From positions 60,861-124,860 of the forward strand of contig DWZQ01000033.1 in assembly GCA_019117485.1 (NCBI GenBank): a stretch of DNA of 64,000 bases, given 5' to 3'. Made by a program: the position numbers and the translations under genes. The stretch comes from Candidatus Agathobaculum intestinipullorum. GTDB lineage: Bacteria; Bacillota; Clostridia; Oscillospirales; Butyricicoccaceae. Every line of letters begins with the position of its first letter. The first letter of the stretch is position 1. Positions 1-9,600 of the stretch are shown piece after piece. The notes beneath the pieces are model-generated. The model was not told the origin of the DNA. It searched no databases and saw only the letters and a program-made list of their open reading frames with translations.

Positions 1-2
1 TG

Positions 3-107
3 CAGGAGGGGGATATCTTTCACCTGCGGCTGATTACCGCCTATGCGGTGACGGATAACGTGGTGCAGGTCACCATGACCCCGTCGTCCACCCAGACCTA
101 TGCATAA
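3..107 (+). CDS. C-terminal fragment of an unidentified protein
   Basis: The frame is open from the left edge of the window and stops at TAA 105-107, giving the last 34 residues, which end in TPSSTQTYA. I do not recognise the family. A strong stem-loop follows about 90 bases downstream, as expected for the end of a transcription unit. Because the next gene is a large serine recombinase, this may be the last cargo gene of a mobile element lying left of the window; that is inference. Confidence 0.5.
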   Translation, partial: QEGDIFHLRLITAYAVTDNVVQVTMTPSSTQTYA

Positions 108-196
108 CCTTCCATTACGATGAGCCGCTGGAATAGTGATATGACGATCAACTTCACCGGCTCAAAAGAACTGTCAAATCTCCCAATGTATAAAAA

Positions 197-234
197 GGCC
201 GCCATCTCAGTACCCAGGCATTGAGATGGCGGCC
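197..234 (+). terminator. Strong stem-loop, probable terminator
   Basis: Perfect 13-base arms GGCCGCCATCTCA (197-209) and TGAGATGGCGGCC (222-234) surround a 12-base loop. An A run precedes the left arm and a T-rich stretch follows the right arm (ATTCATTTAATT), so it may work in both directions. Confidence 0.7.
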
Positions 235-613
235 ATTCATTTAATTAGATTTGGGAAATTTTCATTGTTAGTGTCGGGAGCTCCCAGTTATGTTCTGTTG
301 TGAGAAACGAACCGATCATTGTCGGAAACAGACGAGCCCATAGATTACAGTTTTAAAATGACAACAACCCAGATTTTTTGTCTGTAATCGGTTTATTCTT
401 GTGCTATCACCGGCTCAACGGCAGACACCTTCCTAAAACAGCCAAAACAACCTTTTGTCGCTGGATAACTCCGACAAATCCACCAAAAAATCAGTGGAAA
501 ACGCTATTTGTGCATCCCGGCTTCTGCACTTCATTACAAGTGCAGCAAAGTAATTCGGCAAGAATGAATAGGAGGATTTCGAATACAATTAAAAAAGGAA
601 AGGAGGCCATGCC
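235..613. other. Stretch without a convincing gene, upstream of the recombinase unit
   Basis: About 380 AT-richer bases. An 8-base inverted repeat GATTACAG (343-350) / CTGTAATC (382-389) is visible. A possible 79-codon frame starting at TTG 378 has no good ribosome site and biased low-complexity composition, so I do not call it a gene. The stretch should hold the promoter of the recombinase unit and could hold its attachment or crossover site. Confidence 0.4.
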
Positions 614-730
614 ATGAGCGGGTCAAGAACGAATACAGGTGCAGCGACGCGTCATTGTAGTCTACTCGAACTGCTCGAGAATGTCATCGCAGCACAGTTT
701 GAGGCAGAAACGGTCGGGACACCGGCATAA
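614..730 (+). CDS. Small 38-residue protein preceding the serine recombinase
   Basis: ATG 614 lies 7 bases after a near-perfect ribosome site (GGAAAGGAGG, 597-606) and the frame runs 38 codons to TAA 728-730, leaving 47 bases before the recombinase start. The peptide starts MSGSRTNTGA and contains an amphipathic stretch LLELLENVIAAQFEAE that could form a short helix. No family is recognised. Short frames directly upstream of large serine recombinases are common in Firmicutes elements. The strong ribosome site is the main reason to call it real. Confidence 0.55.
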   Translation: MSGSRTNTGAATRHCSLLELLENVIAAQFEAETVGTPA

Positions 731-777
731 CACATCGGAACGCTTGCAGGCGGTGAGTAGAGAGGAGGGCGCACACC

Positions 778-2400
778 ATGCGCGAAGTAGCAACCGCCTG
801 CAGGGCGGTTCTATACCTACGTCTCAGTCGCGATGACGACAATCCCGGCGAAAGCGAGAGCATCCAGAATCAGCGCAGCCTGCTGCAAGGGTATGCGGCA
901 CAGCACGGGTTCGCTATCGTCGGGGAATACGTGGATGATGGCTGGTCGGGCACGCGTTTTGATCGCCCGCGCTTTCAAGCTATGCTCCGCGACATGGAGC
1001 AACACCGGTTCGAGGTTGTGCTGGTCAAGGATTTGTCGCGGCTTGGGCGCGATTATATCCAAACCGGGCGGTATCTGGAGCTGGTGTTCCCCGAGCATGG
1101 CGTGCGGCTCATTGCGGTAGGAGACGGTATTGACACCGCGCGGTCAGATACCGACCTTGCGCCGTTCCGCAACGTCATCAATGAAATGTACGCCCGCGAT
1201 ACCAGCCGTAAAATTCGTAGCGCGCTGCATGTCAAAATGCAGGCAGGAAAGTTTATCGGCAATTTCGCGCCGTACGGGTATCAAAAAGACACAGCAGACA
1301 AAAACCACCTGATTCCAGACGAGCGGGCCGCCGCGATCGTGCGGCAGATCTTTGCATGGGCAGCGGCGGGCCGGCGTCCGACGGAAATTGCACGCCTGCT
1401 GAACGCGCGCAGGGAGCCGCCGCCGGCGGTTTACCGTTGCTGGCAGCATCCGGAGCTGGATGCAGACCGGTATTCCAAACGGAAACAATGGACTTCGGTT
1501 GGCGTAAGCCGCATCTTGCAGGATGTAGTCTATCTGGGCCATATCGCGCAGGGAAAAACCGACAGGATCAGCTTCAAAAGCAAAAAGACCCGTGAAAAGC
1601 CGGCGAAGGAGTGGATCATCGTTCCCAATTGCCATATGCCGCTGGTTTGTCAGCAGACCTTTGACGCTGCACAGCGTCAGCGTGCCGCACGGCGCTGTGA
1701 ACGAAAGGGGGCATTTGCCAACCTGTTTTCCGGACTCGCCTTTTGTATGGACTGCGGCAAGGCTATGTCGACTGTCGGCACACGCCGGAAGGACTCAATA
1801 GCCAATCTGGCCTGCGGCGCATATAAGCTACGAGGCACATCTGCCTGCTCGAACCATTTCATCTCCTATGAATCGCTCTATCGCTGTGTACTAGAGGCAG
1901 TGCGCCAATATGTCTGCCTGTCCGAACAGGACTGCGGCGCCTTATTCGAACGGTTACAGCATCGCCTGCGTCTGGATGAGCGTGGACGAGAGGCAGACCG
2001 CGAGCGGGAACGTCTGACGCAGGAGCACAAGCAGGTGCAGCGCCTGATTGCGCAGCTGTACGAAGACCGCGCGGCAGGCAAAATCGGGGACACAAATTTT
2101 TATCCGCTGCTCGAACAGTATGAGCACAAAACAGCTGCACTACAGCACCAGATGGACGCTTTGCCGTCCGCGGATGGGGACAAAGCCCTGCGACGGCAGC
2201 AGGAACGTCTGCGAAGCATCATTCGGCAGTATACGGATGTGGCCGAATTGACACCATCCCTGTTGTTTGAGCTGATCGAGCGGATCGAAGTCGGGCAGGG
2301 TACATACGAAAAGACAGATAAGGGCAGGGTGAAACGGCAGAAAATCGTCATTTACTTCCGCTTTCTGCCCGAGCCATACGAGGCAGATTGGATACAATAA
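778..2400 (+). CDS. Large serine recombinase (site-specific DNA integrase/excisionase)
   Basis: The 540-residue product has the full large-serine-recombinase layout. The N-terminal resolvase domain (about 8-150) has the nucleophile Ser17 in YLRLSRDD and the conserved KDLSRLGRD motif. A recombinase domain follows (about 160-290), then a zinc ribbon beginning with the CMDCG pair at about 325, and a charged coiled-coil region (about 395-470). These enzymes cut and exchange DNA at att sites through a Ser-DNA link, without a host factor. GAGGAGG sits 7 bases before ATG 778. The gene ends directly at a terminator, and the next gene faces it, so the right border of the element is probably just after 2400. 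The element it mobilises must be mostly left of the window. Confidence 0.93.
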   Translation: MREVATACRAVLYLRLSRDDDNPGESESIQNQRSLLQGYAAQHGFAIVGEYVDDGWSGTRFDRPRFQAMLRDMEQHRFEVVLVKDLSRLGRDYIQTGRYLELVFPEHGVRLIAVGDGIDTARSDTDLAPFRNVINEMYARDTSRKIRSALHVKMQAGKFIGNFAPYGYQKDTADKNHLIPDERAAAIVRQIFAWAAAGRRPTEIARLLNARREPPPAVYRCWQHPELDADRYSKRKQWTSVGVSRILQDVVYLGHIAQGKTDRISFKSKKTREKPAKEWIIVPNCHMPLVCQQTFDAAQRQRAARRCERKGAFANLFSGLAFCMDCGKAMSTVGTRRKDSIANLACGAYKLRGTSACSNHFISYESLYRCVLEAVRQYVCLSEQDCGALFERLQHRLRLDERGREADRERERLTQEHKQVQRLIAQLYEDRAAGKIGDTNFYPLLEQYEHKTAALQHQMDALPSADGDKALRRQQERLRSIIRQYTDVAELTPSLLFELIERIEVGQGTYEKTDKGRVKRQKIVIYFRFLPEPYEADWIQ

Positions 2401-2438
2401 ACGGGACACACCGATGGATAGCAGTGTGTCCCGTTTTT
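2401..2438. terminator. Terminator between the recombinase and the convergent acetyltransferase gene
   Basis: It starts at the base after the recombinase stop codon. Arms ACGGGACACAC (2401-2411) and GTGTGTCCCGT (2424-2434) pair perfectly and are followed by a T run. Confidence 0.85.
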
Positions 2439-2456
2439 GGTACCAGTATCTAAAAA

Positions 2457-3767
2457 TCAGCCGTCCACCAGCGCGGCACAGCGCGCCGCCTGCGCCAGAA
2501 ACGGCAGGATAAATTCGTCTATCACCTTTGGGTAGTCAAACGCGGGCGGTTCCAGCAGCACATTGCATAGACGGATGCAGTCCGGCTGGACTTCGGGCAC
2601 AAATGTCCCCGCAGATCCAGTTTCGTCCATGCGGGCGCACAGCGCCTCCTGCTGCGCCTCGTCCATGTCCCCTGTCGGGAACTCGACCATCGCGCTGAGT
2701 CGGAAGCCCTCGTAGTCCCCGCCGCCCAGCGCCTGATAGTACAGTGTGGCGGGTTGCCCGCCTTCGGCCACATCCAGCTCGAGATAGGGCAGCGCACCCT
2801 CCGTCATCACCAGCCGGGAGGCGACGCCCCGCGCCGCCAGCTCCTGTGTCAGGGTATTAAACCGCGCCAGAACACCGTCATACCCCGGCGGGACGGGTTC
2901 GTCCACCAGCTGCACCAGTTTGCTGGTCTGGTAGGCGGTTTGCAGCATGGGCGACGTGCCGGCAAGCAGCCGCGTAATCAGCCGCCCGCCGGCGGTGTTG
3001 GCCGCCGTGACGGTCACCGTGTCATACTGCGGGTACTTTTGCTGCGCCGTGCGGAGCGCCGTTTGCAGCAGCGCAATCAGTGCCTTGCCCCACGCCGCCT
3101 GCGCCACATAGGCGCCGCTAATGTGCAGACAGCTAACAGCGTCGCACACGGTCAGCACCGCGCAAAGCTGCTGGCCGTGCACATAGGCCAGACACAGCGA
3201 GGGCAGCACTTTACCCGGTGCATTCTGCATGGATAAAAAGGACAGCGCCTCCGTTTGGCACAGCTGAGCGTACGCCGCTGCGGCCTGCGCGGGCAGACTG
3301 CGCACGGGTAGGATGTGCGCCATCGTCTCCGCAGACGGCGCGGGGAGCGACGCGAAATAGCCGCCCTGTAGGCCGGCCAGCGGCAGGCGGTACAGCGTTT
3401 CGCCCGCCTCGGGCAGCAGGTAGCCCTGCCGCAGAAACAGGCGATGCAGCCCTGTGGCCTGATCGGGCGCGCAGGAATACGCGGCGGTAACCTGCGGCAG
3501 CCCCATGGCGCGCACCTGCGCTTCCACCTCGCGCAGCAGGGCAGCTGCAACCCCCTGGCGGCGGTAGGGTTCGTCTACAAACAGGCTGACCAGGCGCAGC
3601 GCACCGTCCGCGGGCAGGGCACCCGCCGCGCCGCAGACCGTATCGCCGCAGAACGCGGCCAGCACCAGCCCGTTTTGCCGCAGCGCCGCCTGCTGGCTGC
3701 GGAACAGCAGCGGCTCAGCCTGTCCGCGCCCCGCCCCGTGGAGCGGGCGTATCAAAATTTCATCCAT
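2457..3767 (-). CDS. GNAT-family N-acetyltransferase with an additional C-terminal domain
   Basis: The 436-residue protein begins with a GNAT domain (about 1-140). It carries the acetyl-CoA pyrophosphate loop RRQGVA at 69-74 after the strand LRLVSLFVDEPY. A second, degenerate GNAT-like half probably follows (about 150-280). The last about 130 residues form a separate alpha/beta domain (ELDVAEGG, FRLSAMVEFPTGD) that looks like the YbjN/secretion-chaperone fold; that comparison is by eye only. Its start lies 22 bases after the stop of the calpain-like gene on the same strand, so the two are probably co-transcribed. The substrate is unknown. A role in acetylating or handling a partner of the protease is possible but not shown. 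Confidence 0.75.
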   Translation of the reverse strand: MDEILIRPLHGAGRGQAEPLLFRSQQAALRQNGLVLAAFCGDTVCGAAGALPADGALRLVSLFVDEPYRRQGVAAALLREVEAQVRAMGLPQVTAAYSCAPDQATGLHRLFLRQGYLLPEAGETLYRLPLAGLQGGYFASLPAPSAETMAHILPVRSLPAQAAAAYAQLCQTEALSFLSMQNAPGKVLPSLCLAYVHGQQLCAVLTVCDAVSCLHISGAYVAQAAWGKALIALLQTALRTAQQKYPQYDTVTVTAANTAGGRLITRLLAGTSPMLQTAYQTSKLVQLVDEPVPPGYDGVLARFNTLTQELAARGVASRLVMTEGALPYLELDVAEGGQPATLYYQALGGGDYEGFRLSAMVEFPTGDMDEAQQEALCARMDETGSAGTFVPEVQPDCIRLCNVLLEPPAFDYPKVIDEFILPFLAQAARCAALVDG

Positions 3768-3789
3768 AGCTGCTTTTCCTTTCCGCGTG

Positions 3790-6297
3790 TCATCCGTTGA
3801 TATAAATATGGTTCACGCTGCCCATAAAGTCATTCAGCTCCATGTGGAAGGTGCCGGAGTTGTCGGACTGCGCAAACAGGCCTTGCGTGTTTTCCTTCAC
3901 CTCATAGTGCACGCGCCCATCCGTTTCGGTCACCTTGACATAGTTCCGCTCAAAGCGCGCCCAGGGGTTGCGCAGCGTGATGTACTTCCGGCCGTCGATC
4001 TCCTCGCATCCGGTCACCGAATAGGCGTGTCCCTGCACCAGACCGCCCTCCTGGGATTCCCCGTTCAGCCCATGCCCCTGTACTTCTTCCGGGATGAACG
4101 TCTGCGTGCCGACCGAAATCAGCTTGCCCTCTGCCAGCGCATCGTGGATGGCCTGATACTGGTTCTCTGCCCAGCGCGTATATTTGGGCGTGCCGTCCTC
4201 CTTTTGGGCAAAGCGGCGGTACTCCAAGGCGGGCGTATCCAGATTGGCATAATAGTCTTCCAGAAAATCGGCAATTTTGCGCATATGCTCGTCCGTAAAC
4301 GTGTCAAAATCGGAATGGCTCTGCTTAATGAGGGCAAGCGCGGGTTCCGTTTGCGGCAACTTTTCCCAGTTGCGCCAATCCATGATGGTTTCCCGGATAT
4401 CTTCAATCGTAAGCGCGGACAGGGCATATTGCTTGGTGACTTTTACGTTATTTTCTTTTGTGGTATAGTCGCGCAAAAAACGGCTTTTCAATTCGCGCAG
4501 AAGGCCATTCTGCACCACAACATGAACCAAACTGTCAATCCCTTGCCGGCGCATTTGCTCCTGACTGTCGCGTTGGAACAGCGGTTTGAATTGCGCTTGC
4601 AGGTCAGCTCGCAGCGGGGTGACGCCGCTCTGCTCCAACCTGTTTGCATGCATCCCGGTCAGCGTCTCCAAAAACTGGTCGCTGTACCCCCCTTCGATCT
4701 GCTCGTAGGTGCGCAGGTCCGCTTTCCGGTCCTCGAGTTTTTCAATATGCAGCCCGGACGCCGCGTAAGCCTTTTCGATCATCTGCAGCCACAGGCAATT
4801 GGCGGCATAGGCGTCCACGCCGGCTACGCGCGGCACGGTTTTCCGCACCGTCACATACACCGGGTGCATGGCAGGCCCGTCGGGCGGCGGGTTGAACAGG
4901 TCGGGCTGATCTGTCCGCAGGCGCTGCATGAGCGGGGCGGCCTTGTCGAAGTTCCGGATGGCCTCGGTCAGCACGCCCACCACGTCCTTGCCGCTGTCCC
5001 GCGCCTGCCGGATGGCCTCCAGCACCGGGGCGAAGTCGGGTTCGGCGCACAGCCGGGCGGCCAGTGCCGCTGCCCGCGGCAGCTCGTGCATGCTCATCCC
5101 GGCGATCATCCCGTTAAGACCGGTCTTTTCCTGAGCCTGCTTATACTGTTGCTGTGGTAAATCCGCGAACTGCTGTTGCAGCTCCGCTTGGAGCGCCGGG
5201 TCGGTTTCCGTGTTCATTCGGTCAAACAGATCGATTGTCTGCTGGTCGAACGCCAGCTTCGTCTGCGGCTCATTTCGAATATAGGCCACTTGGTGGTTAT
5301 AGATGTTGGTCAACTGTTCCCATTCTGTTTTGTCTGCTTTTTTCCAATCGACAAACAGCCGCACCAGCAGATCCTGGTCGGTCAGCTTCGCGGGGTCGGT
5401 TTCCACGGCCGTTTTCTGGTAAGACAGTGGCAGGTCTTGTATCAGGTCGTAGCCCTTTTTGAAAAAGCGCACCGTGACCGTGCCGTCCCCATTGTCCCGC
5501 AGGCACTCCTTGAGCTTTTCCGGCGCGTTGCGCACCAAAGAACTGATTGCCGCCTGTAGGTAGCAGTCGCCCAGCAAACGTTGTTGGATATCGTTGGCGG
5601 AAGGCTCGTGCGCAAACAGGGGTTGGTCTTTCACGTCCGCCCAACCCGGCTTGATGCCCGCCACGATCGACGTGCGGGTAATCTCCTTCTGGCTGTAATC
5701 AATGTGGGATTCCTTGTTCAGATCTTGCGGGAGCGTGAGTTGCCCGTCGGTAAAGGTGTCGAAATACAGCCGGTAGCGGTTGATGACGACGCTTTCCGCG
5801 TCCTGCGCATCCGGTGTCGCCGGGTGTGCGCGCAGCAACCGCCGCGCTTTTGCCAGCGCCGCGGACTGCTTGTCCGTGCTGGTCTTTTCCAGATTCATGG
5901 AGGCGTAGTCCCGGATGGCCTCCATCACCGCCCGATATGGCTTGCTGTCATGCACGGCTGCATCCATGCGGACGTTATCCATCAGGTTTTCCTGAAACGC
6001 GTTTTTGCGCACATCCGAAAAGTTGCCGCGCACCTGCTTGCGGGTGACCGGGGCAATCCGCTCGGTTTTCTTTTTGTTCTGGGTCTGCGCGGGCGCGGCG
6101 TCGACCGGCGCGGCGGGCTGCTGCTGCGCCTGCTGTTGCTGCTGCACCTGTTCCTGCTGGACGGCTTGCTGCTGTTCCTGTGCCTGCTCGACAGCCTGCG
6201 CCTGCTGCACCTGCTGGACAGCCTGATCCTGCTCCTGTACGACGATCGGCGCCGGTGCCTGCTGTATCTCGTGCTCTTGCTGTATTGGATTGCACAT
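3790..6297 (-). CDS. Calpain-like (peptidase family C2) cysteine protease with a split catalytic core
   Basis: The start at 6297 follows a strong ribosome site (GGAGGAGGG, minus strand 6313-6305) at 7 bases; product 835 residues. After a Gln/Ala-rich, probably disordered N-terminus (about 1-75), the calpain core appears. QRLLGDCYLQAA carries the putative nucleophile Cys245, GHAYSV carries His757, and LRNPWARFE carries Asn777, the calpain Cys/His/Asn triad in order. LWLQMIEKAYAAS (about 500) matches the helix calpains have between Cys and His. In animal calpains Cys and His lie about 157 residues apart; here they are 512 apart, so two large inserts split the core. The His-Asn spacing (20) is near normal. 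There is no signal peptide and no EF-hand. The protein is therefore probably cytoplasmic, or delivered by a dedicated route. Its substrate is unknown. Confidence 0.8.
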   Translation of the reverse strand: MCNPIQQEHEIQQAPAPIVVQEQDQAVQQVQQAQAVEQAQEQQQAVQQEQVQQQQQAQQQPAAPVDAAPAQTQNKKKTERIAPVTRKQVRGNFSDVRKNAFQENLMDNVRMDAAVHDSKPYRAVMEAIRDYASMNLEKTSTDKQSAALAKARRLLRAHPATPDAQDAESVVINRYRLYFDTFTDGQLTLPQDLNKESHIDYSQKEITRTSIVAGIKPGWADVKDQPLFAHEPSANDIQQRLLGDCYLQAAISSLVRNAPEKLKECLRDNGDGTVTVRFFKKGYDLIQDLPLSYQKTAVETDPAKLTDQDLLVRLFVDWKKADKTEWEQLTNIYNHQVAYIRNEPQTKLAFDQQTIDLFDRMNTETDPALQAELQQQFADLPQQQYKQAQEKTGLNGMIAGMSMHELPRAAALAARLCAEPDFAPVLEAIRQARDSGKDVVGVLTEAIRNFDKAAPLMQRLRTDQPDLFNPPPDGPAMHPVYVTVRKTVPRVAGVDAYAANCLWLQMIEKAYAASGLHIEKLEDRKADLRTYEQIEGGYSDQFLETLTGMHANRLEQSGVTPLRADLQAQFKPLFQRDSQEQMRRQGIDSLVHVVVQNGLLRELKSRFLRDYTTKENNVKVTKQYALSALTIEDIRETIMDWRNWEKLPQTEPALALIKQSHSDFDTFTDEHMRKIADFLEDYYANLDTPALEYRRFAQKEDGTPKYTRWAENQYQAIHDALAEGKLISVGTQTFIPEEVQGHGLNGESQEGGLVQGHAYSVTGCEEIDGRKYITLRNPWARFERNYVKVTETDGRVHYEVKENTQGLFAQSDNSGTFHMELNDFMGSVNHIYING

Positions 6298-6386
6298 GTT
6301 ATGTCCCTCCTCCACCGTGTGCCTGTCCTATCCCACGTAGTCAGCTGCGCATACATCGGCATGCGGTGGTTAACCATGATGAATTG

Positions 6387-6416
6387 ATTATACCATGACA
6401 GGATGATAGTCTGCAA
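6387..6416 (-). promoter_or_regulatory. Sigma-A type promoter for the calpain-like/acetyltransferase pair
   Basis: On the minus strand TTGCAG (6416-6411), an 18-base spacer and a perfect TATAAT (6392-6387) lie about 90 bases before the protease start. Confidence 0.7.
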
Positions 6417-6559
6417 TAAGGCAGGCACGGTCAGGCGCCCGGATAAGTAACAAGTTGTGTACAAAAACGGGCTGCATTTGCACGTCCGGGCAGGCGGGCG
6501 GGCGCGCCGCGTGCAAGCGACCGGCTTTTTAAAGATTTGCTGAAAAAAGGATAATTCGT

Positions 6560-6588
6560 TTGCGTTTGCAGGGGCACTTTGATAGAAT
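6560..6588 (+). promoter_or_regulatory. Probable promoter for the 1088-residue protein gene
   Basis: TTGCGT (6560-6565), 17 bases, TAGAAT (6583-6588), 47 bases before the start codon. With the opposing promoter at 6387-6416 this makes a 338-base divergent control region, so the two transcription units could be co-regulated. Confidence 0.5.
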
Positions 6589-6635
6589 AAAATCAGCATA
6601 ACCGTAGCTTCAGGCAAAAGGAGGGGGCGCGCAGC

Positions 6636-9600
6636 ATGGCAAGACACAAACATTCGGGTGAGCAGGGGAAGACCCGCAAGAAGGGCAAAGGCCACCAAGG
6701 CTATGCGCTGCTGCAAGGCAATGCGCCGGAGAAGCTGCTGGATCGGGGCGCGCCGGTTCGCAGCTTTGGGAAGTTAGAGCACTCGCTGACGTGGGGTGAG
6801 ATTATAGCGGAGGAGCAAAACCGCACGCTTCCGGAGGGTGCGGTCGCGCTGCCCGCCGTCGCGCAAAAGCCGGAGGACGAGCAGCTGGAAGAAGATGCGC
6901 TGCCGATTGCGGGCGTGGGCGAGCCGGCCGCCGAGCCGGCCGTCGGGCAGCCCGCGGCGGAAACGGGCGCGGTGCAGGCGGGCAACAAGGGTGAAGAGGA
7001 AGCGCAGCCCGGGCAACTGGAAGTCGAGGCCGGGGCAGAAGCGCCCGTGGTGCAGCCGGAAGCACAGCTTGGGGCGGAAGCAGTCGGGGAGAAGCTGCCT
7101 GCGGCGGAGGAGGCATCCGAGGAGGAAGAAGCATTCGAGGATGAGGAAGCATCCGAGGACGAAGAAACATCCGACGACGAAGAAGCATTCGAGGCGGCAT
7201 ACCAACCACCGGCTGTTTTTTACAAACATAATGATTGGGAACGCGGCGAAAAGGGCGATGAACCGGAGCGTATCCGGCAAAAGCCGTATCTGGAAGTGGT
7301 GGTGGAGACCCCAAACGTCGGCTCGCGTGAAGCGATGGACGCCAATACCGACCCGGGGCACACCTCCGCGGTGCTGGAATTTACCGCGAAAACCCCGTCG
7401 GATGAGTATAGGCGTGCGCGCCTCCATGTGGGCTTCCACCCGCGCGCCGGCGCGGGCATCGGCGGCATGGAAGAGGCGCTGCTGCACCGCACGGACTATC
7501 CGGGTGAGGTACAGAATGATAGCGACACGCTCACATCCGCCAGCGTGCGGCGCCGCTTCCCCATCGACAAGGACAAGGTAAAGGCCGCCCTGAATGTAAT
7601 GGACAAATACGACTCCGGTATGCCCTATAACCTGATTTACAACAACTGCACCACCTTTGTGGCAAATGTTGCAAAGCAGGCCGCCATCCCCGGGGTGGAG
7701 GGCGCGTTTCAGGAAACCGACTGGCATTTCGGCCTCAAAGCCAAAGCCAAGCTGGCGTTCCTCCAGATGTTTGGACGTACAATGGGCGCAGTTAAGAATA
7801 AACCGGCGGAAATGAAGGCCCTGCTGCAAAAGCGCGATTTTAACGCCTTTGACAAGATGCGCCTGTCCGAAGCGGAGCTGCAGCGCTATCAGGAATCCCG
7901 GCAACAAGGACGCGGCGGCAGCATGAAGTTCCACGGCTATTCGCCCTCGGATGTGGCGGAAAACCTGCTGGCGATGCAGGATGACAAGAGCGCGCTCATC
8001 GTGAACAAGCCGGAATTGGGCAAGAACGGAGAAAAGGATGAAAACTACTGGTTCCAACATGCAGCACGGATGCATATGCTGGGCAAACTGGGCAACGCCA
8101 ACATGAACGGCGCTGCGGCGGACGGTGCCAAAGAAGCGCTCGGCCTGCCTGCGCCGCAGGACTTTTCGCGCGATATCAAAAAAGCTGCGACCAGGAGGAA
8201 CTATTTTTCCTCGTGGCGGCGCGAGATCCGCAAGAATAAGGACTGGAGCAACCCGTTTGGGCCGAAAGCAGTGACAGATACTGTTGAAGGAATGCCGAAA
8301 TTGCTGGAAAATGCACTGGAACAGTATCAGGTGATCCGTACGGTGAAGCTGGGCGTCGGCACAGAGGATCTCGAGGAGAACGCAGAAAAGCTGTCGGACA
8401 CCTTGCAAGAGATTAAGCAGCAGGCGGGGAGTGCCGTGGGTGAGCTTAAGAATTCAAAGGCGCCTGATGCGTTTGTCAATTACTGGGATCGCCTGATGGC
8501 GGCTGGCGAGCAAGCGGGGAAGTTTACCGCCCTGGACGATGTTGCAGAGGACGAACAGGAAACCCCGATGGATGCGGACGAGAGGGAGGCAGCGGAAGTG
8601 TTCACCGGCGAGAGGGATTCCATTCCCCTCGACAGAACGGCGCGGCTGCTGGCCAGAGAGCCGGACGATGCGCTGGAAGAGGCGGCGCGCGGCAAGCTGG
8701 CGGGCAGTGCGCTTGCCCCTGTCCTGCATGACTCCATATCGACTCTGCTCGGGGATATGCACGCGAAGATGGACGGCACTTGGCTCCAGAACATCGAAGG
8801 AAAAAGCATTTTGAAGATGACGAACAAGTTAGCGGTGCTCGACCTGCTGCCGGGGAATCAGAAGCTCGAGGCTTATGAGGAGCTGCTTGCCGGCCTGCGT
8901 GGCAGCAAGGGTCAGGCAGCGTGGGCCGTGTGGCAAGCGGAAAAAGCGAAGATAAACGACGGTTCGGATAATGCGGATAGCCAAGAGGAAAGCACGGATA
9001 AGAAAGACAAAGAAAAGCGGGTGACTGTGGAAGACGCAATTGAGAACCATCTGTCAAGTAGTGAGATGGCTTCTGCCCACACCATGCTTCTGGGTCTCGC
9101 GCTGCGCAAGGCCGCCCTTACAAATGGCACAGATGCGGAGACAGTTTATCAGGAGCAGCGCAAAAAAGCAACGAGAGGTCAGGCAATCAACCAAATCATG
9201 GACATCAATCAGCACAAAACAAACATCGTTGAGATCATGGTGCCCGACAATCGCGTGACACAAATCAAGAATGCCATCCGCGGCGCGCTCCAAGATAAGC
9301 CTGTTGGGGAAACACTAAAGGAGGAAGAAATCGGGAAAGAGATAGCGAGCTATAAAGAAGCGATGCAGACCGCGCTGCTCGGCCTGTTCCCGGAAGGGTT
9401 TGCCGGCGGGGAGGACAGCGCGCAGGTAATTGCAGAAAAAGCGTGTGAGAGGCTGCAACAGAAAGTGCAGCAGGCGGATAAGAATGACGTAGAGAAGGTC
9501 GTGCGTAAGGAAACCCTGGCCAAAGGTTTGCAGCAGATGTCGGAAAGTGATTTGAACTCCGTGACAGATGGGTGGGAGAAACTACAGACACGCTATGGCC

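Noticed and set aside
378..617. A 79-codon frame starting at TTG upstream of the recombinase
   Set aside because: No ribosome site at the start, unusual composition, and it ends overlapping the well-supported small gene at 614.
5581..6387. A 268-codon plus-strand frame opposite the calpain-like gene
   Set aside because: Leucine runs arise as the antisense of the Gln/Ala-rich N-terminus; no ribosome site.
6774..8408. A 544-codon minus-strand frame opposite the 1088-residue protein gene
   Set aside because: Shadow of the coding strand with low-complexity composition. The plus-strand gene has promoter and ribosome site.
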